From assembly GCF_002259645.1 (NCBI RefSeq), contig NZ_MWWV01000012.1:87883-151882 (forward strand): 64,000 nt of DNA, given 5' to 3'. Shown here piece after piece: positions 24,446 to 31,775 of this stretch. Both the position numbers and the translations under genes were made by a program. This DNA is from Bifidobacterium tissieri. GTDB taxonomy: Bacteria; Actinomycetota; Actinomycetes; Actinomycetales; Bifidobacteriaceae. The notes under the pieces were generated by a model. The model was given only the letters and a program-made list of their open reading frames with translations. It did no database searches and was not told where the DNA came from. Position 1 is the first letter of the stretch; each line of letters begins with the position of its first letter.

Positions 24446-24790
24446 ATGGACATGGCCTTGACGTGGTTGATGCTGTTCAGAGCTATTTTCAGTGAGGTGG
24501 TGGCCACGTTGTCGTTGCGCGCATCGGAGGGGTTCAGCAAACTTGCCTGGGTGGTTCCAGTGGTGCTTGGGTACGGCTTCTGCTTCTTCCTGCTCGCGAA
24601 GGTACTGGACCGTGGCATGCCGACCGCATTGGCGTATGGCGTATGGTCGTGCGTCGGCATCATCTCCACCGCGATCATCGCGCATTTCGCCTTCCGCGAC
24701 CCGTTGAACTGGCGCATGTGGCTGGGCATGGCGATCATGATCGTCGGCATCATCGTGCTGCAGTGGGGCAGTCACACGGCCGTTGAATAG
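24446..24790 (+). CDS. Small multidrug resistance (SMR) family transporter
   Basis: 114 residues, four hydrophobic helices. The first carries FSEVVATLSLRASEGFS, which holds the membrane Glu conserved in EmrE/SugE proteins; the second and third include GYGFCFFLLAKVLDRGMPTALAYGVWS, and the fourth GMAIMIVGIIVLQWG. SMR proteins exchange protons for cationic drugs or guanidinium. The gene stands alone, so a homodimer is expected. AGGAG precedes the start. It may be a quaternary-ammonium or guanidinium exporter; sequence alone does not decide. Confidence 0.8.
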   Translation: MDMALTWLMLFRAIFSEVVATLSLRASEGFSKLAWVVPVVLGYGFCFFLLAKVLDRGMPTALAYGVWSCVGIISTAIIAHFAFRDPLNWRMWLGMAIMIVGIIVLQWGSHTAVE

Positions 24791-24920
24791 ACCGCGAATG
24801 ACCTTTCAATGTTCGATGTCACGATGATTGCAAGAGGCCCGGATTCCTGAGACGGCCAGGCGAGTAGCCTGTAGGGGGTGAAGGATTGAATCCGGGGTTG
24901 ATCAGAAAGAGTGATTCGCG

Positions 24921-25706
24921 ATGATCGTTGACCAGCGTATAGATGACGGCACGCCGTTCGACTGGGGGAGGACGTCGGCCGATTACGCGAAATACCGTGA
25001 TATCTACCCGCCGGAGTTCTATCAGATGATCCTCCATCGTGGCCTGTGCCGGGACGGTCAGCATGTGCTCGATCTGGGCACCGGCACCGGCGTGCTGCCG
25101 CGCAATATGATTCGGTACGGCGCCACATGGGTCGGCACCGACATCTCCGTCGAACAGATCGGGCAGGCCCGACGCCTGTCAGCCGGCATGAGCGGCATCG
25201 AATACCGGGTATCGTCTGCGGAAGACGTCAATTTCCCGGATGCCTCGTTCGATGTGGTCACCGCATGCCAGTGCTTCTGGTATTTCAACCATGAAATCGT
25301 GTGCCACAAACTGCATCGCCTGCTCAAGCCGGGCGGTCGGTTCCTTGTTATGGTCATGGAGTGGTTACCGTTCGAGGACATGATCGCGGGAGAGAGCGAA
25401 CGGCTCGCGCTCAAGTACAGTCCGCATTGGAGTGGAGCGGGAGAGCAGATGCACCCGATCGCGATTCCAGACTGCTATCGTTCCGGTTTCGAACTCGTCC
25501 ATCACGAGGAGCGTAAGCTGAAAGTGCCATTCACCCGGGAAAGCTGGAACGGGCGGATGAAAGCCTGCCGCGGCATCGGGGCATCGCTTGCCCCGGAACG
25601 GATCATCGTATGGGAGCGCGAGCACATGGCCATGCTTGAACGCATCGCCCCGGAACGGTTCGACGTGCTGCACTACGTAGCCATGGCCGAACTGAAGCGA
25701 ATCTGA
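24921..25706 (+). CDS. Class I SAM-dependent methyltransferase
   Basis: 261 residues. Motif I is VLDLGTGTGVLPRNM, followed by an acidic loop GTDISVEQIGQARRL, SSAEDVNFPDASFDVVTACQCFWYF (motif II/III) and LLKPGGRFLVMVMEW, all typical of the UbiE/Methyltransf_11 group. The Cys-rich ACQCFW segment after motif II is common in this family. Substrate is unknown; no neighbouring biosynthetic gene gives a clue. A separate promoter is likely. Confidence 0.8.
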   Translation: MIVDQRIDDGTPFDWGRTSADYAKYRDIYPPEFYQMILHRGLCRDGQHVLDLGTGTGVLPRNMIRYGATWVGTDISVEQIGQARRLSAGMSGIEYRVSSAEDVNFPDASFDVVTACQCFWYFNHEIVCHKLHRLLKPGGRFLVMVMEWLPFEDMIAGESERLALKYSPHWSGAGEQMHPIAIPDCYRSGFELVHHEERKLKVPFTRESWNGRMKACRGIGASLAPERIIVWEREHMAMLERIAPERFDVLHYVAMAELKRI

Positions 25707-25729
25707 GACACTCTAGCCGCTATCTCGTC

Positions 25730-25753
25730 CGTTGTACATGAATGTGTACAACG
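25730..25753. other. Inverted repeat CGTTGTACA-N6-TGTACAACG
   Basis: Perfect 9-bp arms with a 6-base centre, between the methyltransferase and the broken DUF805 gene. It could be an operator or the methyltransferase terminator (no T-run). Confidence 0.4.
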
Positions 25754-25867
25754 AACCCCCCATTATTGGATACGCCGAGCCGGATACGGTTTCATGATGG
25801 TACGGAGGAAATCCCTCCGCATGCGATGAAGAAGCCGACCAACAGGTCGTGCCAGTAAGGAGCGACA

Positions 25868-26467
25868 ATGAATGTGAACATACAGACGCCAACGAACAAG
25901 ACGAACACGAGCGGAACTGGCACCATCGCCTATGCGAGCGCTGGCGGCCGCACGGCGCCACCGCTGAGAAAACCCTGATATGGTATCGGGGTCAAGGACG
26001 CTTCCCGTCGTTTCTGGAACAAGGCTCTCGTGATGCGGGGACGGGCATCGCGCGGCGAATACTGGTGGGCGATGCTGCTGTGTCTTCTCATTGAAGCCGT
26101 CGTCATGCTGGTGACGCAAGCCGGGGATGCGATCATCTGGCATGATGCCAGCGGAGATGGCCCTCTATCCACATGGGTGGTTTTCATCGTGGAATTGGTG
26201 CTTCTGGTACCGACTGTGACGATCGGCGTACGCCGCCTGCACGATGAGAACCTCAACGGATGGTGGATATTGCTGCCGTTGGCATTCCTTCTGGCGTTCA
26301 TGGTGATCGGCGCCGTCTCGATCTCTGATCCCAACCGGATCATGGTGGCCGGGCTGCTCGTCTCGCTCCTGATGGGAGCAGCGTACCTGACCAGCCAGAT
26401 CGTACTGTTCGTACTGCCTGCCAATCCCAGGGGATCCCGGTTCGACGACTCTCGAAACAGGCAGTGA
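25868..26467 (+). pseudogene. DUF805 membrane protein with in-frame stop
   Basis: ATG 25868 has AGGAG upstream and opens a Thr/Ala/Pro-rich leader ending PPLRKP, then TGA at 25976-25978, then in the same frame YGIGVKDASRRFWNKALVMRGRASRGEYWW and the remaining three transmembrane helices to 26467. PLxxPxYGI...GRASRxEYWW is the usual start of bifidobacterial DUF805 proteins, so the TGA most likely replaces a sense codon such as TGG. Without the stop the protein has 199 residues. An internal GTG/ATG at 26027/26030 could still yield 145 residues. Confidence 0.65.
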
Positions 26468-26468
26468 A

Positions 26469-26795
26469 ATGACCCGGATGACTGACCCTCAGCCACCCCG
26501 TACTATGGGTTCTGCATCTTTGAGCGACCACCCGGCCACATGGTGGCATGAACTGACTTTTCTCGTCAAAGTACGGCTATTCGCCGCGGTGATATGGCTG
26601 GCCTCACTACTGGCATTCTACCCCGAATCAGTCCTCGATGCCATCACTGCACTGATACTGCTAGCTGTCATTACACTCCTGCCACGGTACCCACACATCA
26701 CCATCGCGGGAATCCTGTGCGCAACCCCAACGGCAGTTGAACGGCAAGCGTCTTTTTTGACAACCGATGCCCCCGTATTTGCTTTTGTCCTATAA
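26469..26795 (+). CDS. Small membrane protein
   Basis: 108 residues with two hydrophobic segments (VRLFAAVIWLASLLAFY; ITALILLAVITLLPRY) and a soluble end. The ATG follows the DUF805 stop by one base, so it may be coupled. The hydrophobic pattern recalls the N-terminus of EcfT-type transporter subunits, but the protein stops after about 100 residues; it may be a truncated gene. Low certainty. Confidence 0.4.
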   Translation: MTRMTDPQPPRTMGSASLSDHPATWWHELTFLVKVRLFAAVIWLASLLAFYPESVLDAITALILLAVITLLPRYPHITIAGILCATPTAVERQASFLTTDAPVFAFVL

Positions 26796-26828
26796 AATGG
26801 AATTCCGTGTCCAAACGAAAGGGGAACC

Positions 26829-28256
26829 GTGTCCAACGATTCATTTAGCCTGTCCGCCGCCAAGATGCGCGAACATGGCATGAGCGAAATCGCCATTTCG
26901 CAATTCGAGCGACTCTACCGCACATGGCAGGCCGATCAGTCCGAGTGGATCCGCGAAGAGGATGTTGAGCCTCTGACCGATATTCCGGCCGTACGCGACA
27001 TTCACGACACCATCGACCATGACAAGGCGCTTGAAGCATTCCGCAAGACCGCATTCCTCAAGCTCAATGGCGGCTTAGGAACCTCAATGGGGCTCGCCGG
27101 TCCGAAGTCCCTGCTGCCGGTGCGCCGTCACAAGGCCAAGCGCATGCGCTTCCTCGACATCATTCTGGGGCAGGTCATCACAGCCCGCACCCGAGAGAAT
27201 GTGCAGTTGCCGCTGACGCTGATGAACTCGTTCCGTACTTCCAAGGAATCCATGGCCGTACTGCACCACAACCGCCGCTTCCACCAGGATGACATCCCCA
27301 TGGAGATCATCCAGCACGTTGAGCCGAAGCTCGATGCGGCCACCGGCGCCCCCGTTGAGCATCCGGAGAATCCGGAACTCGAATGGTGCCCGCCGGGACA
27401 TGGTGACGTCTTTGCCACGCTGTGGGAGTCCGGTCTGCTTGACTCACTGCTGGAGCACGGCATCGAATACCTGTTCATCTCCAATTCCGACAATCTGGGT
27501 GCCCGCCCGTCCACCACGCTGGCCGGTGCATTCGCCCAGTCCGGCGCGCCCTTCATGGTGGAGGTCGCTCACAAGACCCCTGCCGATTGCAAGGGCGGTC
27601 ATATCGTGCGCGACAAGAAGACCGGGCGTCTTTCGCTGCGTGAGATGAGTCAGGTGCATCCGGACGACAAGGCCGATGCGACCAACATCGCCAAGCATCC
27701 GTATTTCAACACCAACAACATCTGGGTTCGTGTGCGCGATCTGCGTGACAAGCTCGCATCCACCAACGGTGTGTTGGAGCTTCCGGTCATTCGTAACCGT
27801 AAGACCGTCGACCCCACCGATTCCTCCACCACCAAGGTCATTCAGCTTGAAACCGCCATGGGTGCAGCCATCTCCCTGTTCGATGGTGCCACCTGCATCG
27901 AAGTGGACCGTCCTCGATTCCTTCCGGTGAAGACCACCAACGACCTGTTCATCATGCGTTCCGATCGTTTCCATCTGACGGATTCCTACGAGATGGAGGA
28001 TGGCAATTACATCTTCCCCGAGGTGGATCTCGATCCTCGCTACTACAAGAACATTGCCGACTTCGATGAGCGTTTCCCGTACGGCGTGCCTTCGCTTGCC
28101 GCCGCCAAGTCCTTCACCGTCAAGGGCGACTGGACGTTCGGTCAGAATGTGAAATGCTTCTCGGCGGCATTGCTGGAGGACAAGGGAGAACCGGCATACG
28201 TGCCAAACGGTGAATTTGTCGGACCTCTGGGCGTCGAACCGGATGATTGGTTGTAA
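26829..28256 (+). CDS. ugpA: UTP-glucose-1-phosphate uridylyltransferase, eukaryotic-type
   Basis: 475 residues from GTG 26829 (AAAGGGGAAC upstream). FLKLNGGLGTSMGLAGPKSLL is the nucleotide-binding loop of the UDPGP family, unlike bacterial GalU. LFISNSDNLGARPSTTL gives the UTP/metal-binding Asp, and later HPYFNTNNIWVRV and KTTNDLFIMRSDRFHL are family blocks. It makes UDP-glucose from UTP and glucose-1-phosphate, feeding the Leloir and galacto-N-biose routes of bifidobacteria and polysaccharide synthesis. Single-gene unit with a terminator. Confidence 0.93.
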   Translation: MSNDSFSLSAAKMREHGMSEIAISQFERLYRTWQADQSEWIREEDVEPLTDIPAVRDIHDTIDHDKALEAFRKTAFLKLNGGLGTSMGLAGPKSLLPVRRHKAKRMRFLDIILGQVITARTRENVQLPLTLMNSFRTSKESMAVLHHNRRFHQDDIPMEIIQHVEPKLDAATGAPVEHPENPELEWCPPGHGDVFATLWESGLLDSLLEHGIEYLFISNSDNLGARPSTTLAGAFAQSGAPFMVEVAHKTPADCKGGHIVRDKKTGRLSLREMSQVHPDDKADATNIAKHPYFNTNNIWVRVRDLRDKLASTNGVLELPVIRNRKTVDPTDSSTTKVIQLETAMGAAISLFDGATCIEVDRPRFLPVKTTNDLFIMRSDRFHLTDSYEMEDGNYIFPEVDLDPRYYKNIADFDERFPYGVPSLAAAKSFTVKGDWTFGQNVKCFSAALLEDKGEPAYVPNGEFVGPLGVEPDDWL

Positions 28257-28262
28257 ATGACA

Positions 28263-28295
28263 GTGGGCGAGAAATCGCCCACCAGGATAATTTTT
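28263..28295 (+). terminator. Terminator of the uridylyltransferase gene
   Basis: GTGGGCGA and TCGCCCAC form an 8-bp stem with a GAAA loop; an A+T stretch with TTTTT follows at 28291. Confidence 0.8.
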
Positions 28296-28317
28296 CATAA
28301 AACCGTGGTTTTATGAA
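28294..28317. promoter_or_regulatory. 24-base palindrome before pafBC
   Basis: TTCATAAAACC and GGTTTTATGAA are perfect 11-base arms around GT. It lies 76 bases before the pafBC start, between the upstream terminator and the gene; it could be an operator, or a second bidirectional terminator stem. Confidence 0.45.
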
Positions 28318-28392
28318 GAAATACCCGTAGAATGTCTAAAGGCGCTTCTGCGCCTACATACAACTATCAACGTTAACGAGACGTGAGGACAG

Positions 28393-30315
28393 ATGGCTGA
28401 GGGAACTTCAAACGGAAGGCGCCGTTTCTCCGATAAATGGGGCAAGCATGAGCTGGATGTGCTGGCCGTACTTTCATCGGCTTTCCCCCAATGGCTGACT
28501 TCCCGCCAAATCGCCCAGCGAGTCAAGGCCTATGCCGATTCGTATGGTGAGTTGGCTGATCAGGCGGCCAAAGCGGCGTTTGCCAAGCAGTTCCAGAGGG
28601 ATCGGGCCAAACTGGCGGCCATGGGTATCGCCATTGAGTCTCGACAGCCGGAATACTCCTCAAAGTCAGAAGGACAGGATTTCGCATCATATCGATTGCA
28701 GCTCGGCGACGAACCAAGGATCCGCATGCGTTTTGCGCAGGAGGATCTTCCGGTTCTCGCCGCGGCGAACTATCTTGCGCAGTCGATCTCGCTGTCCTCG
28801 GCATCCCAGCGCATGGAATCGCAGGAGAACACCAAGGCTTCGCGTACCGCTCCTCGCGTACCGCAAATGCCGGTTCCAGGTCTTGGTCTGGACTCCATCG
28901 CACCAGGCCTTGGCACCCAGACCATTCCTGACGCACTGGTGAAGGTCATCGACTCCCGACGTTTCGCCGCTACTGTGGACGTCGATGGCGAGCACATCAA
29001 CGTGGCCTATACTGATTCCGATGATCTTGCCATGTTCGTGCTTGAGCATCCCGGCTCCTCGATCATCAGCCCTCAGGAGGCTGTTGACGCGTTCAATCGT
29101 CGTCTGCACGCCGCCACTCAGTTGGGTTCCGCCGACCATCCGGAAGAGGCGATCAAGGCTCGACGCGATCTGTCGATGTCCTCGGATCACAATGCCGACA
29201 TCGAGGACTCCAAAGGCAAGACAAAAGGGCGGAAAGCGCTCAGCGCATCGTTCCAGACAGGTTCCGAAGTGGATCGTCGTCTGCGGCTTATGCTGTTCCT
29301 TTCCGCACACATCGGCGAGGAATTCCCGATGACCGATCTGGCCGAACGTTTCATCGGCCACGCCAAGACTGAGGACGAGCTCAAGAAGTCGGTCGCCGTG
29401 ATCCGCAAGGACATCGGCACGCTCACCACGGTTTCCGATGACGGCGAAATGGCGGGCAGCCAGTTCTTCGACATCGACTGGTCACTGCTCGAAGCGGAAG
29501 GCATTATCAGCGCCACCAATTCCCTAGGCTTGGAGCGTCTTGCCGGCATTTCGCCTCAGTACCTCAGTCTGCTGACCGCGTCGGTAAGCTACCTTGCGCA
29601 TTCGCCGCTGCTGCCAGTACAGTCCCGCCGTCAGGCTGGTTCACTGTATGCACGCCTGCGTGAACATACCGAACCGGGGGAGACCCCGTGGCTGTCGCTG
29701 ACCGGCTATGAGATGGAGCCGCAATGCTTCCAGGCCGTGGATAGTGCCATTCATTCCAAGGCCCTGCTCAACATCGAATACACCGATGGTGCCGGACGTA
29801 TCCGTGAGAAGCTGGTAGCCCCGGCAAAGATCTTCGTGGATGAAGGCGTGTATTACACCGCCGTGTGGAAAGGCGCCACCGAGTCATCGTTCAGCATTCC
29901 ATCTCCCGACAGCAACGATCAGCGTCATCGAGATTGGCAGGTATTACGGTTGGCTCGCATCAGCCGCGCCGAGGTCGTCAATCCGGATCAGCCGATCGAA
30001 GTACCTGACGTTCCGATCTCGGAGCTTCGACAGTGGAGCTTCGACAACGGAACGGCGGCGTCCTTCGTCACCGACAAGCCGGGATTGCCGTTCATCGAAT
30101 CGTTGCAGGACGCCCGAGTGGAACGTTGCGGCAACGGTGAGAAGGTGTATCTGACGGTTTCGTCCGATTCCTGGTTCGTGGCCTTCTGCATCGCTCATGC
30201 CCGTCATATCGTGGCGGTTTCGCCGGGTACGTTGCGATCCATGATCACGGCCCGCGCCACAAGGGAGCTGTCCTTGGGCGACAATACGCCCACACAGCCG
30301 TCGCGAGCCCAGTAA
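28393..30315 (+). CDS. Fused PafB-PafC WYL-domain transcriptional regulator
   Basis: 640 residues, about twice one PafB or PafC. The N-half has a winged helix (WLTSRQIAQRVKAY ... FQRDRAKLAAMGIAIES) and a reduced WYL region; a Ser/Lys-rich linker (about 255-295) leads to a second helix-turn-helix (RLRLMLFLSAHIGEEFPMTD) and a WYL domain with KALLNIEYTDGAGRIREKLVAP near residues 455-480. In actinobacteria PafBC switches on DNA-damage genes independently of LexA. A fused form fits this genus; the WYL ligand is likely single-stranded DNA or a nucleotide, by family knowledge. Confidence 0.82.
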   Translation: MAEGTSNGRRRFSDKWGKHELDVLAVLSSAFPQWLTSRQIAQRVKAYADSYGELADQAAKAAFAKQFQRDRAKLAAMGIAIESRQPEYSSKSEGQDFASYRLQLGDEPRIRMRFAQEDLPVLAAANYLAQSISLSSASQRMESQENTKASRTAPRVPQMPVPGLGLDSIAPGLGTQTIPDALVKVIDSRRFAATVDVDGEHINVAYTDSDDLAMFVLEHPGSSIISPQEAVDAFNRRLHAATQLGSADHPEEAIKARRDLSMSSDHNADIEDSKGKTKGRKALSASFQTGSEVDRRLRLMLFLSAHIGEEFPMTDLAERFIGHAKTEDELKKSVAVIRKDIGTLTTVSDDGEMAGSQFFDIDWSLLEAEGIISATNSLGLERLAGISPQYLSLLTASVSYLAHSPLLPVQSRRQAGSLYARLREHTEPGETPWLSLTGYEMEPQCFQAVDSAIHSKALLNIEYTDGAGRIREKLVAPAKIFVDEGVYYTAVWKGATESSFSIPSPDSNDQRHRDWQVLRLARISRAEVVNPDQPIEVPDVPISELRQWSFDNGTAASFVTDKPGLPFIESLQDARVERCGNGEKVYLTVSSDSWFVAFCIAHARHIVAVSPGTLRSMITARATRELSLGDNTPTQPSRAQ

Positions 30316-30391
30316 CGTCATACATGCCGCCCATCAGGAGGATCTACTAGTCTGAATGGTGGGCTGATATGAATCGTAAGGAGACGCACGC

Positions 30392-30715
30392 ATGCCGGGA
30401 TGGGTCTGGGTAGTGTTAGTGATCTTTTTTCTTGTGATGCTGGCGAGCGGCATCATATATGCAATCAGGCACGCGATATCGGCTCTGCGTGTCGTCGCGG
30501 GAACGGGTGATGACATCACCAACGCACTGGCTCGTCTGGAACAGGATCCAGAGACCCGCGAGAAGCAGGTGCCCTCTTTTGTTCTGCCGATTGACGTATC
30601 CGCGGAACGGTACGCCGATGCCCATTCCGCCGTGATCAGGCATCAGGAGGAGATCAGGAACAGGCATGCAGCCATTTGGAAACGCTGGAAGACGTTCAAT
30701 GACCTTGGCCGCTGA
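30392..30715 (+). CDS. Single-pass membrane protein
   Basis: 107 residues, ATG preceded by AAGGAGAC. One N-terminal membrane helix (WVWVVLVIFFLVMLASGIIYA) and a cytoplasmic part with a coiled-coil-like end (AHSAVIRHQEEIRNRHAAIW). The gene lies between pafBC and the lipid-kinase gene, overlapping the latter's chosen start by 17 bases. No known family; conserved placement suggests a housekeeping membrane role. Confidence 0.6.
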   Translation: MPGWVWVVLVIFFLVMLASGIIYAIRHAISALRVVAGTGDDITNALARLEQDPETREKQVPSFVLPIDVSAERYADAHSAVIRHQEEIRNRHAAIWKRWKTFNDLGR

Positions 30716-31775
30716 TCACGACAATCATCACGACAGGGGAGCCTCCGCTGTTCCCCATCGCCGCGGCATAGTCGCGGTTCTGACCAATCCTGCGGCTGAC
30801 AATGGGCATGGATCCCACGCATCCCGCAAAGCCGTCGCCGCATTGCGCGAAGCCTGCGGACGGCATGGCTTCGCCGTCGTGGATGTCACCGGACATAGCC
30901 GTGACGAGTCTTTGGAAAACGCATGCCGAGCGATCACCCATGCCAAGGCGCTGGTCGTCGTCGGCGGGGATGGCATGGTATCGATCGGCGTCAACGCAGT
31001 GGCTGATTGCGACGTGCCACTTGGCATCATCGCCTGCGGATCCGGCAATGACTTCGCCAGAGGCGTTGAATTGCCGATCGGTCGTATCGCAACCAGCGCC
31101 GAAGGCATCGCTGCGGCATTGTCATATGATTCAACGATCGTATTGGATCTTGGCCATGTCCGTTCCCCGGAGGACGGAGGACACCGTATCGACACCTTCT
31201 TCGCCGGCATGCTGAACTGTTCGATCGATGCGGCCATCAATGACCGTGCCAATCAATCACGATTGCCGTTCGGCACGCTTCGTTATCTGGAGGCGGGCAT
31301 CCGTGAAGCGGCGCATGTGGGAAACTACGGGTTCCATGTTGCGGTCACCAACGACGATTATTCCGTGGATGATTATGATCTGCTCACGCCGCTTCTCGCC
31401 ATAGCCAATGCCGTTTATATCGGTAGCGGCATCCAGGCGTCGCCGGACTCCGATCTGGACGATGGACTATTGGAAATGCTTTGGGCCAAGTGGTTGCCTA
31501 CGGCACCGGCGGCATTGCGGATACTGGCCAAGGCATATCGTGGCGAGCACCTTGACGAGCCGGTAATCGGCTACCGCAGGATTCGTTCGATCACGATCAA
31601 CGCCACTGGGGAGGGGAAGGAGCCCCCTGTCCTGATGTCCGATGGGGAGTGCATCGGCACGCTTCCGGTCACCGTTGACGTGCACAGCAAGGCCTTGCGC
31701 CTGCTGGTACCTCCGGCGGCACGCGAACATTGGAACATTGTGGAAGACAACCGTCATACGGGGGAGGACCACTGA
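30699..31775 (+). CDS. Diacylglycerol/sphingosine kinase family lipid kinase
   Basis: Start taken at ATG 30699 (GGAAGACG upstream); an ATG at 30666 would add 11 residues. The 358-residue protein has the DAGK catalytic signature VVVGGDGMVSIGVNAV and ACGSGNDFARGVELP, then a C-terminal domain with a late LMSDGECIGTLPVTVDV block. The family phosphorylates diacylglycerol and related lipids with ATP, returning them to phosphatidate. It precedes the helicase gene with a one-base stop/start overlap (TGATG), so the two are coupled. Confidence 0.85.
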   Translation: MTLAADHDNHHDRGASAVPHRRGIVAVLTNPAADNGHGSHASRKAVAALREACGRHGFAVVDVTGHSRDESLENACRAITHAKALVVVGGDGMVSIGVNAVADCDVPLGIIACGSGNDFARGVELPIGRIATSAEGIAAALSYDSTIVLDLGHVRSPEDGGHRIDTFFAGMLNCSIDAAINDRANQSRLPFGTLRYLEAGIREAAHVGNYGFHVAVTNDDYSVDDYDLLTPLLAIANAVYIGSGIQASPDSDLDDGLLEMLWAKWLPTAPAALRILAKAYRGEHLDEPVIGYRRIRSITINATGEGKEPPVLMSDGECIGTLPVTVDVHSKALRLLVPPAAREHWNIVEDNRHTGEDH

